Assembly: GCA_017409915.1 (NCBI GenBank)
Contig: JAFQRU010000011.1
Coordinates: 1-30,143, forward strand
Length of the DNA: 30,143 nucleotides
Direction: 5' to 3'
DNA from: Clostridia bacterium
GTDB lineage: Bacteria > Bacillota > Clostridia > Monoglobales > Monoglobaceae
Position 1 is the first letter of the stretch. Each line of letters begins with the position of its first letter. Of the stretch, positions 15,056 through 21,745 are shown piece after piece. Position numbers and translations under genes: made by a program. The notes beneath the pieces are model-generated. The model did not search any database. It was not told where the DNA came from and worked only from the letters and a program-made list of their open reading frames with translations.

Positions 15056-15565
15056 ATGTCAAAAAAAGTATCTACAAAAACATTGGTATTCGGAGCTTTG
15101 CTTACGGCTTTATCATTTATAATCCCGCTTACTTTTCCAAAGCTTCCTCTCCCACAGCCATTCAGCGTAACTTTCGCATCCCATGTGCCAACACTTCTCG
15201 CTATGCTGATTAGTCCTGTTATGGCTGCATTTACTGTTTTAGGCTCAACCATTGCATTTTTGGTGTCCTTAGGACCTATTGTTTCCCTTCGTGCGGCAAG
15301 TCATATCATCTTTGTTGCCATTGGTTGCATGATGCTTAAAAAGGGAGTTAATATGTATCTGACATTAGGCCTTATGTCTCTTGTTCACGCTCTTGGAGAG
15401 GTTATTGCAGTTTACGCTTTCACTCCAACAGTTGAGCTTACTGCAAAAGGCGGTATGGTTTTCCTTTGGGGAACAGTTTTCGGAATAACAATTTTCCACC
15501 ACATTGTTGACTGCGTTATAACAGTTCCCGTTTTCAAGGCTCTTAAAAAAGCAAAACTTTTATAA
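15056..15565 (+). CDS. ECF transporter S component (vitamin/cofactor uptake)
   Basis: 169 residues with about six membrane helices. The N-terminal stretch TKTLVFGALLTALSFIIPL, with a small-residue helix, is typical of S components that dock on the shared EcfT-EcfA module. Later SPVMAAFTVLGSTIAFL and FHHIVDC are visible. The ATG at 15056 follows AAAGAGGTG; the frame runs further upstream but without a ribosome site and through the promoter. The gene stands alone with its own promoter and terminator, so it must use an energising module encoded elsewhere. A niacin-type (NiaX) specificity is possible but not shown. Confidence 0.78.
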   Translation: MSKKVSTKTLVFGALLTALSFIIPLTFPKLPLPQPFSVTFASHVPTLLAMLISPVMAAFTVLGSTIAFLVSLGPIVSLRAASHIIFVAIGCMMLKKGVNMYLTLGLMSLVHALGEVIAVYAFTPTVELTAKGGMVFLWGTVFGITIFHHIVDCVITVPVFKALKKAKLL

Positions 15566-15577
15566 TCAGAAAAATTT

Positions 15578-15613
15578 AAAAGGCAGAAACGATCTTTCGT
15601 TTCTGCCTTTTTT
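15578..15613. terminator. bidirectional intrinsic terminator
   Basis: A 15-bp perfect stem starting AAAAGGCAGAAACGA (15578-15592 with 15597-15611), a 4-nt loop and T tracts on both strands. It serves the convergent ECF and CNNM genes. Confidence 0.9.
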
Positions 15614-15614
15614 G

Positions 15615-16925
15615 TTATTCTTCTTCAATCTTTTCTTTAATTTCAACGGAGATTTCCTGAGCCATCAAGTCATTGGCTTTTGTTACGGTCATAACAACAT
15701 TTTCATATTCAAAAACAAAGCCCACATCAGGGATGTTTTCGCTATGCTCCGTAAGCCAGCCATTAACCGTTGTTGCCTCAGACTCCTCATCGGGGGTAAG
15801 GTCAAAGAATTCGTAAAAATCTTCTGTTGAGGTAGTTGATAAAACGGTATATAAATTATCGCTTATCTGAACAATATTGTCGATTTCCTCGTCTCTTTCG
15901 TCCCAGATTTCGCCGACTAACTCTTCGATTATATCTTCCATAGTAACAACACCTGACGGAACGCCGAATTCGTTAACGACAACCACCATATGAATATGTT
16001 CTGTCTGCATATCCTTAAAAAGAACATCAAGGTGGATTGTTTCAGGAACATAGCTTGGGGAAACCATAGCATCTTCAAGCTTAAATCCGTCTTTCCTGTG
16101 TTTTAAAAGATAGTCTCTTGCATATAAAATGCCAACAATCTCGTCTGCTGTATCTTTATATACGGGAATTCTTGAATATCCCTCATTTTCGATGGTTGCA
16201 AGGATTTCTTCTTCCGTTGCATCGTCCGCTATAAAGGTTATAGCCTTTCGCGGGGTCATAATGTCTGCCGCCGTGAGATTATCAAGCTTAAAGACATTTT
16301 TTATATACTCAATGTCGTCCTGGTCTAATGTTCCCTCGTCTGCGCCGGCATCAAGCATTATAACAATATCCTCTTCGGAAACCGCCTCGTCTTTTTCCTT
16401 AGGGTCAATCCCGAAAAGCCTTAAACAGCCGTTTGTTGAGATTGTTAAAAGCCAGATGATAGGTCTTAAAACAAGAGAGAGACCCGATATAAAACCGCAA
16501 ACCACTTCCGCAAGTTTTTCCTTATGGCGCATAGCAATACGCTTTGGCACAAGCTCCCCTAAAACCAGGGTAAAGAACGAAAGAATAAGGGTTATTATAA
16601 TAACCGAAAGGGACTCGATTATTCCAACACTTGCCTCTGATATTTCAAAGGTTTTTGTAAGAAAATCTGCTAAAAGTCCTGCAAAGTTATCAGCCGCAAA
16701 AGCTGAGCCTAAAAACCCTGCAAGGGTAATCCCTACCTGTATTGTAGATAAAAACGCTGTTGGCGATTCTATCATTTTAAGCATTTTAACCGCTTTTTTG
16801 TCACCCTCCTCAGCTCTTGCCTTAACCTTTTTCTCATTAAGAGAAATAACGGCAATTTCCGTGGCGGCGAAAAAAGCATTAAGCAAAATCAAAATAAGTT
16901 GTAATAACAACTGTCTGAAAATCAT
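15615..16925 (-). CDS. CNNM/CorC-type membrane protein ('hemolysin family', putative Mg2+ exporter)
   Basis: 436 residues: an N-terminal DUF21/CNNM membrane domain (about 1-190, several helices, with FFAATEIAVISLNE and LGELVPKRIA), then a CBS pair (MTPRKAITFI through SRIPVYKD, VGILYARDYLL, and VVVVNEFGVPSGVVTMEDIIEELVGEI), then a C-terminal CorC/HlyC domain (about 350-436). The family includes MpfA/YhdP, implicated in Mg2+ export; the hemolysin name is historical. The ATG at 16925 follows GGAGGAG closely. Expression is probably set by the leader ORF at 16973-17062 and by pairing of its SD. It ends at a shared terminator. Confidence 0.92.
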   Translation of the reverse strand: MIFRQLLLQLILILLNAFFAATEIAVISLNEKKVKARAEEGDKKAVKMLKMIESPTAFLSTIQVGITLAGFLGSAFAADNFAGLLADFLTKTFEISEASVGIIESLSVIIITLILSFFTLVLGELVPKRIAMRHKEKLAEVVCGFISGLSLVLRPIIWLLTISTNGCLRLFGIDPKEKDEAVSEEDIVIMLDAGADEGTLDQDDIEYIKNVFKLDNLTAADIMTPRKAITFIADDATEEEILATIENEGYSRIPVYKDTADEIVGILYARDYLLKHRKDGFKLEDAMVSPSYVPETIHLDVLFKDMQTEHIHMVVVVNEFGVPSGVVTMEDIIEELVGEIWDERDEEIDNIVQISDNLYTVLSTTSTEDFYEFFDLTPDEESEATTVNGWLTEHSENIPDVGFVFEYENVVMTVTKANDLMAQEISVEIKEKIEEE

Positions 16926-16931
16926 ATTTCT

Positions 16932-17026
16932 CCTCCAAATTATCTGTTGTTTTTCCAAAGATTAACTTTCTTTTAGCAACGGCGCCATATTACGCGGTTT
17001 TGCCAAAGCCCAGAACAATTCAGAGG
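16932..17026 (-). promoter_or_regulatory. SD-sequestering long-range pairing in the CNNM leader
   Basis: On the minus-strand RNA, 17014-17026 (starting CCUCUGAAUU, inside the leader ORF) can pair continuously with 16932-16944 (ending AAUUUGGAGG, the SD of the CNNM gene). This gives 13 consecutive pairs, nine Watson-Crick and four G-U. It would hide the SD unless a ribosome covers leader codons 13-17. Confidence 0.6.
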
Positions 17027-17062
17027 CAATTCATAATCGCTACTTCGAGGTAACGGGTCCAC
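16973..17062 (-). CDS. putative 29-residue leader peptide of the CNNM gene
   Basis: A GTG-started ORF with AAGGAG 10 nt upstream, entirely inside the roughly 178-nt leader of the CNNM/CorC gene. The product starts MDPLPRSSDY, ends in an Arg-rich WRRC, and has two Trp. Asp-Pro and Pro-rich starts destabilise ribosomes at low Mg2+ in the enterobacterial mgtL leader, which begins MEPDP. Codons 13-17 form one side of the helix that covers the SD of the next gene. That it is translated is inference from its SD, its clean stop and the pairing. Confidence 0.55.
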   Translation of the reverse strand: MDPLPRSSDYELPLNCSGLWQNRVIWRRC

Positions 17063-17109
17063 TAAAAACCAACTCCTTAATATAATTGATTATATCATCA
17101 CAAATAGAT

Positions 17110-17138
17110 ATTATACCACACTGTATTATAAATTTCAA
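17110..17138 (-). promoter_or_regulatory. sigma-A promoter of the CNNM leader
   Basis: A -35 TTGAAA (17133-17138), a 17-nt spacer ending TGTGG, and a -10 TATAAT (17110-17115) on the minus strand. It overlaps the stop of the HAD gene and gives a 5' leader of about 178 nt. Confidence 0.78.
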
Positions 17139-17779
17139 TAGGCATTTAAATACTCAGAAAGTTCCTCAATGCTGTCGCAGATTTTAATTGCTCCGCTTTC
17201 TTCAAGCTCTCCCTCTTCTGCATAGCCATAGGAAACCCCAACGCAGGGCACATTATTTTTCTTTGCCCCTATGCAGTCGTGCATTCTGTCTCCCACCATA
17301 ACGGGATTTTTGAAGTTTGGTGCATTTTCAAGGGCATATTTTATAACATCTGCCTTATCGTTTCTTGTTCCGTCAAATTCTGCGGCAGAAATGAATGAAA
17401 AATACTCCATAAGCTCAAACTTTTCAAGTATTTTGATAACGAAAGGGCGAGGCTTTGATGTGGCAAGAACAAGAGTTTTCCCGCTCTCTTTAAGGGTTTT
17501 AAGCATTTCTTTTACCCCGTCTATAAGCTCATTTTCAAAAAGACCTACCACAGAAAAGCGCTCTCTGTATTTTTCAACGCAATAGAGGGCGTCTTCACGG
17601 CTCATTCCATAATATTCCATAAATCCGTCAACTAATGGAGGGCCTATAAAGCGCTTTAACTTTTCCTGATCATTTTCTATTATTCCCTTTGATTCCAAGG
17701 CATATTTAACGCTTTTTGTTATCCCCTCTTCGGGAAGAGTCAGCGTCCCGTCGAGGTCGAACAGTATTAAATCATACAT
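17135..17779 (-). CDS. HAD-family phosphatase (phosphoglycolate phosphatase / PgmB-like)
   Basis: 214 residues with the HAD signature: motif I FDLDGTLT (residues 7-14), cap helices with GPPLVDGFMEYYG, motif II ATSKP, and motif III-IV with GDRMHDCIGAKKNN. The type 1 cap and GIGAxxN-like region resemble Gph and PpaX; the substrate is uncertain. AAAGGAG precedes the ATG. It starts 13 nt after the other HAD gene, and no terminator is visible behind it before the CNNM promoter. Confidence 0.88.
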   Translation of the reverse strand: MYDLILFDLDGTLTLPEEGITKSVKYALESKGIIENDQEKLKRFIGPPLVDGFMEYYGMSREDALYCVEKYRERFSVVGLFENELIDGVKEMLKTLKESGKTLVLATSKPRPFVIKILEKFELMEYFSFISAAEFDGTRNDKADVIKYALENAPNFKNPVMVGDRMHDCIGAKKNNVPCVGVSYGYAEEGELEESGAIKICDSIEELSEYLNAY

Positions 17780-17792
17780 AGTTTTTCTCCTT

Positions 17793-18398
17793 TTACAAGC
17801 CGAGATATTCTCTTAGTTTTTCTGCATCTCCGTCAAACAAATATCCCTTTATTCCTATCTTTTCTGCGCCTTTGATGTTTGTCTCACTGTCGTCTATAAA
17901 CAGGCACTCTTCTGCTTTTAGGTTAAACTCGCTGAGCAATTGCTCAAAAATCTCTCTGTCGGGTTTTACCTTTCCAACAGGCCCTGAAAAAACAAGTCCG
18001 TCAAAGCAGGAAAACAGTTCTTTTATCCACTCAGCTTCCATATATCTTTCTGCAAAGCCAATACTTATATTTGACAAAAGATAGAGTTTTTTATCAGTTT
18101 TGCGGATGTCATAAATCAGCTTTTCCATATTGGGAACGGGGGTTAAGGAATTTATCCAGTTGTCATACACACGGCAGGCAAGCTCCCCCGTTTTTTCATC
18201 TGTTCGGGAAAGAAAGCCCTCTTTAACCTCTTCGTCTGTTATGCTTCCGTCATCCAGTTTGTCCCAGTAAAGTCTGTCAAAGGCAATTTCGCTTATTTCC
18301 TTGCAAAGCTTTTCATCCTCCACAAAAGGTTTTGTCAGCTTTTCGGGATAAAACTCCGCCAAAACATTACCGAAATCAAAAATATAATTCTTAATCAT
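17793..18398 (-). CDS. HAD-family hydrolase (YihX-like)
   Basis: 201 residues: motif I FDFGNVLAEF, which uses FDFGNV in place of FDLDGT as in YihX and haloacid-dehalogenase-like members, SNIS motif II, the SGPVGKVKPDREIFE motif III with its Lys, and LFIDDSETNIKGA motif IV. Members dephosphorylate sugar or nucleotide phosphates; the substrate here is not known. The ATG at 18398 follows GGGGAGAG; upstream in-frame codons are rejected because they overlap the promoter region. Confidence 0.88.
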   Translation of the reverse strand: MIKNYIFDFGNVLAEFYPEKLTKPFVEDEKLCKEISEIAFDRLYWDKLDDGSITDEEVKEGFLSRTDEKTGELACRVYDNWINSLTPVPNMEKLIYDIRKTDKKLYLLSNISIGFAERYMEAEWIKELFSCFDGLVFSGPVGKVKPDREIFEQLLSEFNLKAEECLFIDDSETNIKGAEKIGIKGYLFDGDAEKLREYLGL

Positions 18399-18420
18399 TT
18401 TTATCTCTCCCCATAGTATG

Positions 18421-18449
18421 ATTTTACCATATCGCACCCTAAAAAGCAA
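18421..18449 (-). promoter_or_regulatory. promoter of the two HAD genes
   Basis: A -35 TTGCTT (18444-18449), a 17-nt spacer ending ATATGG, and a -10 TAAAAT (18421-18426) on the minus strand. It diverges from the trpB promoter. Confidence 0.65.
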
Positions 18450-18466
18450 GTAAAGTCATATTTTTG

Positions 18467-18495
18467 TTGACAAAATACACTTTTTTTGATATATT
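18467..18495 (+). promoter_or_regulatory. promoter of the trpB-mgtC leader
   Basis: A perfect -35 TTGACA (18467-18472), a 17-nt spacer and a -10 TATATT (18490-18495). A TATAAT five bases further on is an alternative -10. Either places the transcript start at the first AG triplets. Confidence 0.72.
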
Positions 18496-18500
18496 ATAAT

Positions 18501-18547
18501 AAGAACAGATTAGATGAGATTAGATTAGAATATTTAGACGAGATGAG
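18501..18547 (+). promoter_or_regulatory. (G/U)AG triplet array in the trpB leader, TRAP-site-like
   Basis: UAG or GAG triplets begin at 18511, 18516, 18521, 18526, 18535, 18540 and 18545. AAG at 18501 and CAG at 18506 are in the same phase. The spacing is two bases except for one gap of six, where UAU replaces a triplet. This is the recognition pattern of TRAP (MtrB) in Bacillus. The array can also pair with the terminator: 18522-18530 with 18573-18581 (9 bp, two G-U) and 18503-18509 with 18582-18588 (7 bp). Confidence 0.6.
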
Positions 18548-18570
18548 ACATTTTTATTTTGATGCTCTTT

Positions 18571-18601
18571 TCTTCTGATTTTCTGTTCAGAAGATTTTTT
18601 T
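18571..18601 (+). terminator. leader terminator (attenuator) before trpB
   Basis: An 8-bp stem TCTTCTGA/TCAGAAGA (18571-18578 with 18587-18594) with an 8-nt loop is followed by seven T. It lies between the promoter and the trpB SD, so it can end transcription before the gene. Pairing of its arms with the upstream triplets is mutually exclusive with the hairpin. Confidence 0.68.
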
Positions 18602-18618
18602 ATTGGAGGATGAAAATT

Positions 18619-19860
18619 ATGAATAAGTATAAGGATTTTGAAAATTATCTTAAAGAAAACCCTACTCCTGACGGCTATTTCGGCAAATTCGGCGGGTCAT
18701 ATCTCCCACCTGAGCTTGAAGTTGCTTTTAAAGAGGCAGACGACGCTTACGAGGCAATTTGCCACTCTGCTCAGTTTATTAACGAGCTTCGCCGTATCCG
18801 TAAGGAATTTCAGGGCCGTCCTACTCCCGTTTACCACTGCGAAAGACTTTCCAAGCTCTTTGGCAACTGCCAGATTTATTTAAAGAGAGAGGACTTAAAC
18901 CACACAGGCGCGCATAAATTAAACCACTGTATGGGGCAGGGACTTCTTGCTAAATATATGGGCAAGAAAAAGCTTATTGCTGAAACAGGTGCAGGTCAGC
19001 ACGGTGTTGCTCTTGCAACCGCTGCCGCTTATTTCGGTATGGAATGTGATATTTATATGGGTGAGGTTGATATTGAAAAGCAACACCCTAATGTTATAAG
19101 AATGAAAATGCTCGGGGCAAGGGTTATTCCCGTAACTCACGGTCTTAAAACCTTAAAGGAAGCTGTTGACGCCGCATTTGATGCATATCTTAAAGAATAT
19201 GACAATGCGATTTACTGCATAGGCTCTGCTCTCGGCCCTCATCCTTTCCCAAAAATCGTAAGAGACTTCCAGTCTATTATCGGCATTGAGGCAAGGGAAC
19301 AATTCCTGGAAATGACAGGTATTATGCCTGACGCTGTTTGCGCTTGTGTTGGCGGTGGTTCAAACTCAATCGGTATGTTTGTTCCATTCGTTTCCGACCC
19401 TGTTGAAATTTACGGAATTGAGCCTCTTGGCAGAGGGGAAAAAATCGGTGACCACGCCGCAACGATGAAGTTTGGTAAGGCGGGCAGAATTCACGGCTTT
19501 GACACCTATGTTTTAAGCGACGAAAAGGGCGAGCCACTTCCTGTTTATTCAATCGCCAGCGGTCTTGACTATCCAGGTGTAGGCCCTGAACACGCTTATC
19601 TTCGTGATTTGGGCAGAGTTAACTATGAAACAGTTTCTGACGAAGAAGCAATGGAAGCTTTCTTCCTTCTTTCAAGATATGAGGGAATTATTCCTGCAAT
19701 TGAAAGTGCCCACGCTGTTGCATATGCTATCCGCTATGCAAAGGAGCATAAGTCAGGTTCAATCCTTGCTTGTCTTTCAGGCAGAGGGGATAAAGACATT
19801 GACTATGTTTACGAAAACTATGGTTGTGGCGAACAGTTTAAGCTTGATTATAAGATTTAA
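18619..19860 (+). CDS. trpB: tryptophan synthase beta chain
   Basis: Condenses indole and serine to tryptophan using PLP. 413 residues, TrpB1-type: FGKFGGSYLPPEL, GRPTPVYHCERL, the PLP Lys in LNHTGAHKLNH (K100), the catalytic Glu in AETGAGQHG (E122), CVGGGSNSIG and GVGPEHA. The ATG at 18619 follows GGAGGA; the ATG at 18610 is too close to that SD. No trpA or other trp gene is adjacent, so it may work on free indole or with TrpA encoded elsewhere. It is followed 18 nt later by mgtC without a terminator. The leader suggests attenuation. Confidence 0.95.
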   Translation: MNKYKDFENYLKENPTPDGYFGKFGGSYLPPELEVAFKEADDAYEAICHSAQFINELRRIRKEFQGRPTPVYHCERLSKLFGNCQIYLKREDLNHTGAHKLNHCMGQGLLAKYMGKKKLIAETGAGQHGVALATAAAYFGMECDIYMGEVDIEKQHPNVIRMKMLGARVIPVTHGLKTLKEAVDAAFDAYLKEYDNAIYCIGSALGPHPFPKIVRDFQSIIGIEAREQFLEMTGIMPDAVCACVGGGSNSIGMFVPFVSDPVEIYGIEPLGRGEKIGDHAATMKFGKAGRIHGFDTYVLSDEKGEPLPVYSIASGLDYPGVGPEHAYLRDLGRVNYETVSDEEAMEAFFLLSRYEGIIPAIESAHAVAYAIRYAKEHKSGSILACLSGRGDKDIDYVYENYGCGEQFKLDYKI

Positions 19861-19878
19861 GAAAGGAATGTTTGTTAG

Positions 19879-20589
19879 ATGTTAGACTTTTTAGAGTCTT
19901 GGGGTATTTTACTTAAAGCGGAGCTTTTGCTTCGAATTTTGCTTTCAGTTATATGTGGGTATTTAATCGGTAACGAGAGAACCCATCAGGGCAAGCAGGC
20001 AGGCGTTAAAACACACTCAATCGTTGCACTTGCTTCTTGTCTTATGATGCTTATTTCCCAATACGGTTTCGAAGATTTTTACAGCATGGTTAACTATCCC
20101 GAAGTGGGGATGAGACTTGACCCGTCAAGAGTTGCGGCTCAAATCATTTCCGGTATTGGTTTTTTGGGCGCCGGAATGATATATGTTCATAAAAACAACA
20201 TTACCGGTCTTACCACTGCGGCAGGCATCTGGGCAACAGCCGGAATTGGTATGGCAATTGGTGGCGGAATGTATTTTATAAGCATTGCAACCACCATCAT
20301 TATCGTTCTCGCTCAGCTTTTTATGCATAATAGTTCAAAAGTTCCTCATCTTCCAAAAGAAGAAAAAATCACTTTTGTTGTTGAAGACACCCAGGAAGCT
20401 ATCGACCTTATTTTAGAATCTTTATCAGAATATGAAGTCGAGGTTCTTAAAATAAGCTATTCAAAGCTTGAAGATGGACTTTTAAGCGTAACAACCAAGG
20501 TTTCATATGACGGTACAGACAAAGATAAGCTGATGCGACTTATTGCGGAAATACATAAAGAGGAAAAAATTAAATCTGCACAATATTAA
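19879..20589 (+). CDS. MgtC/SapB family membrane protein
   Basis: 236 residues: an N-terminal MgtC domain with about four to five helices (GYLIGNERTHQGKQAGVKTH with the conserved GxERxxxxxxAGxxTH pattern, ASCLMMLIS, SGIGFLGAGMI, GLTTAAGIWATAGIGMAIGGG) and a C-terminal ACT-like domain (about 155-236). MgtC proteins modulate Mg2+ homeostasis, ATP synthase or cell-wall processes in other bacteria; the role here is not known. The SD is weak (AAAGGA, 11 nt from the ATG). Its position after trpB suggests shared transcription, an unusual pairing. Confidence 0.9.
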   Translation: MLDFLESWGILLKAELLLRILLSVICGYLIGNERTHQGKQAGVKTHSIVALASCLMMLISQYGFEDFYSMVNYPEVGMRLDPSRVAAQIISGIGFLGAGMIYVHKNNITGLTTAAGIWATAGIGMAIGGGMYFISIATTIIIVLAQLFMHNSSKVPHLPKEEKITFVVEDTQEAIDLILESLSEYEVEVLKISYSKLEDGLLSVTTKVSYDGTDKDKLMRLIAEIHKEEKIKSAQY

Positions 20590-20593
20590 AATT

Positions 20594-20631
20594 AAAAGGT
20601 CAATACTCGATTTGAGTATTGACCTTTTTTT
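20594..20631. terminator. bidirectional intrinsic terminator
   Basis: A 15-bp perfect stem (20594-20608 with 20614-20628), a 5-nt loop and T tracts on both strands. It ends trpB-mgtC and the long minus-strand run whose last stop overlaps it. Confidence 0.9.
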
Positions 20632-21730
20632 ATCTTAATCCCGAACTGTTATTAAGCATTACTGCGCTGTATATAAACAAAACATCCTGAGAACCAAAAT
20701 CGATTAGATTGCCGAGAAAATCACTTCCCACATAGCGTATATCAACAACCGTTGTCTTTTCATAACCCAAAGACAAAAGGGGAGCTAAGCTGCTTCCGAA
20801 AGAATCGCGGAAGATTATAAGCTCTTTCCCGTTTTTATTTTCGGGATGCTCAATGGTAACAAGCGGAGTTGACCCCGAGAGAAACATCTCATATGAGTCT
20901 TTTCCCTCTGCTTTTTCCATATTATACATTTCTCCCGTTTTCGGAGCGCCTGTGTCATAGTAATTAACAATCGCGCTGTCTAAGGCGGGATTTGTCAGAT
21001 ATTTTACAGTGTCTCCTTTAACCGATAATGCGGACTGACCTTTATAAACTCCATAGAAAGGCTTTTCTATTTCGTTTACTTTATAATCGGTTTTGATGAC
21101 TGTCCCCATTTCTTTTAAGATATATTCAGAAACATCCGTAATCTCCTCCTGTTTCCAGTGGGAGTCGGTTTTATAATAATCATCAATATCTAAAAGTGGT
21201 GCAACATCGATATATTTGGCATAGGGCATTTCCTTTTTGAAATAGTCAGTAAATTTATCATAGTCTATGGATAAATAACCATAATCTTTTCCAAAAAAGT
21301 AATTCTTATCGGGAATGATTGAAAGGTAGATCTTCATATCTTTTCCGTCTATATACTTATCGTAAATCTTATTGAAAATCTCTGCCGAGTGGCTCATCAT
21401 TTTCTCGTTTTCAGGATACTCAATTTTGGAAATATGCCCATTCTTAAAGTATAGCCCGTTATTATCCATCTGGTTTAAAACATTATTTACGAAAACCGCT
21501 TTAATCCCCCTGAAAACATCTCTCTTGGGGAATTGGTCGGCGCTGTATTCCTCGAAGTTTTTCATAAACTCCCCTGAGAAAATGGTTTGGGCGCTAACTT
21601 CCGTCATTTGAGCCAAGGGGCGTCTTTCGCTTTCGGAATATTCATCATCTTTCTTTAAAAAGCAGGAAAGAGAGATTGCGCCGACTAAAATGGCAAAAAT
21701 AACAACTGATATAATATCTTTTATTTTCAT
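20630..21730 (-). CDS. DHHW-family (AlgX/AlgJ-like) SGNH protein
   Basis: 366 residues: an N-terminal signal anchor (about 7-25) and an exported SGNH-like domain with the Asp-His-Trp motif YKTDSHWKQ and the nucleophile block RDSFGSSLAP. Such proteins act outside the membrane with an MBOAT partner, moving acetyl groups onto extracellular polymers as in AlgJ/AlgX. It follows the MBOAT gene by 15 nt with GGGGAGGGAG as SD. The acceptor polymer is unknown; the same-strand LTA-synthase gene hints at the cell wall, which is inference. Confidence 0.87.
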   Translation of the reverse strand: MKIKDIISVVIFAILVGAISLSCFLKKDDEYSESERRPLAQMTEVSAQTIFSGEFMKNFEEYSADQFPKRDVFRGIKAVFVNNVLNQMDNNGLYFKNGHISKIEYPENEKMMSHSAEIFNKIYDKYIDGKDMKIYLSIIPDKNYFFGKDYGYLSIDYDKFTDYFKKEMPYAKYIDVAPLLDIDDYYKTDSHWKQEEITDVSEYILKEMGTVIKTDYKVNEIEKPFYGVYKGQSALSVKGDTVKYLTNPALDSAIVNYYDTGAPKTGEMYNMEKAEGKDSYEMFLSGSTPLVTIEHPENKNGKELIIFRDSFGSSLAPLLSLGYEKTTVVDIRYVGSDFLGNLIDFGSQDVLFIYSAVMLNNSSGLR

Positions 21731-21745
21731 ATTTCTCCCTCCCCT

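Noticed and set aside
16926..17103. M-box, T-box or another known riboswitch before the CNNM gene
   Set aside because: The conserved M-box core (GUUAGGUGAGGC type) and the T-box motif (GGGUGGNACCGCG) are absent. A partial ACCGCG match lies inside the leader ORF. The leader-peptide model explains more of the sequence.
18501..18547. Triplet array read as a CRISPR or simple tandem repeat
   Set aside because: Units are 5 nt with varied triplets, there are no spacers, and placement between promoter and attenuator fits RNA regulation better. Simple low-complexity drift remains the main alternative.
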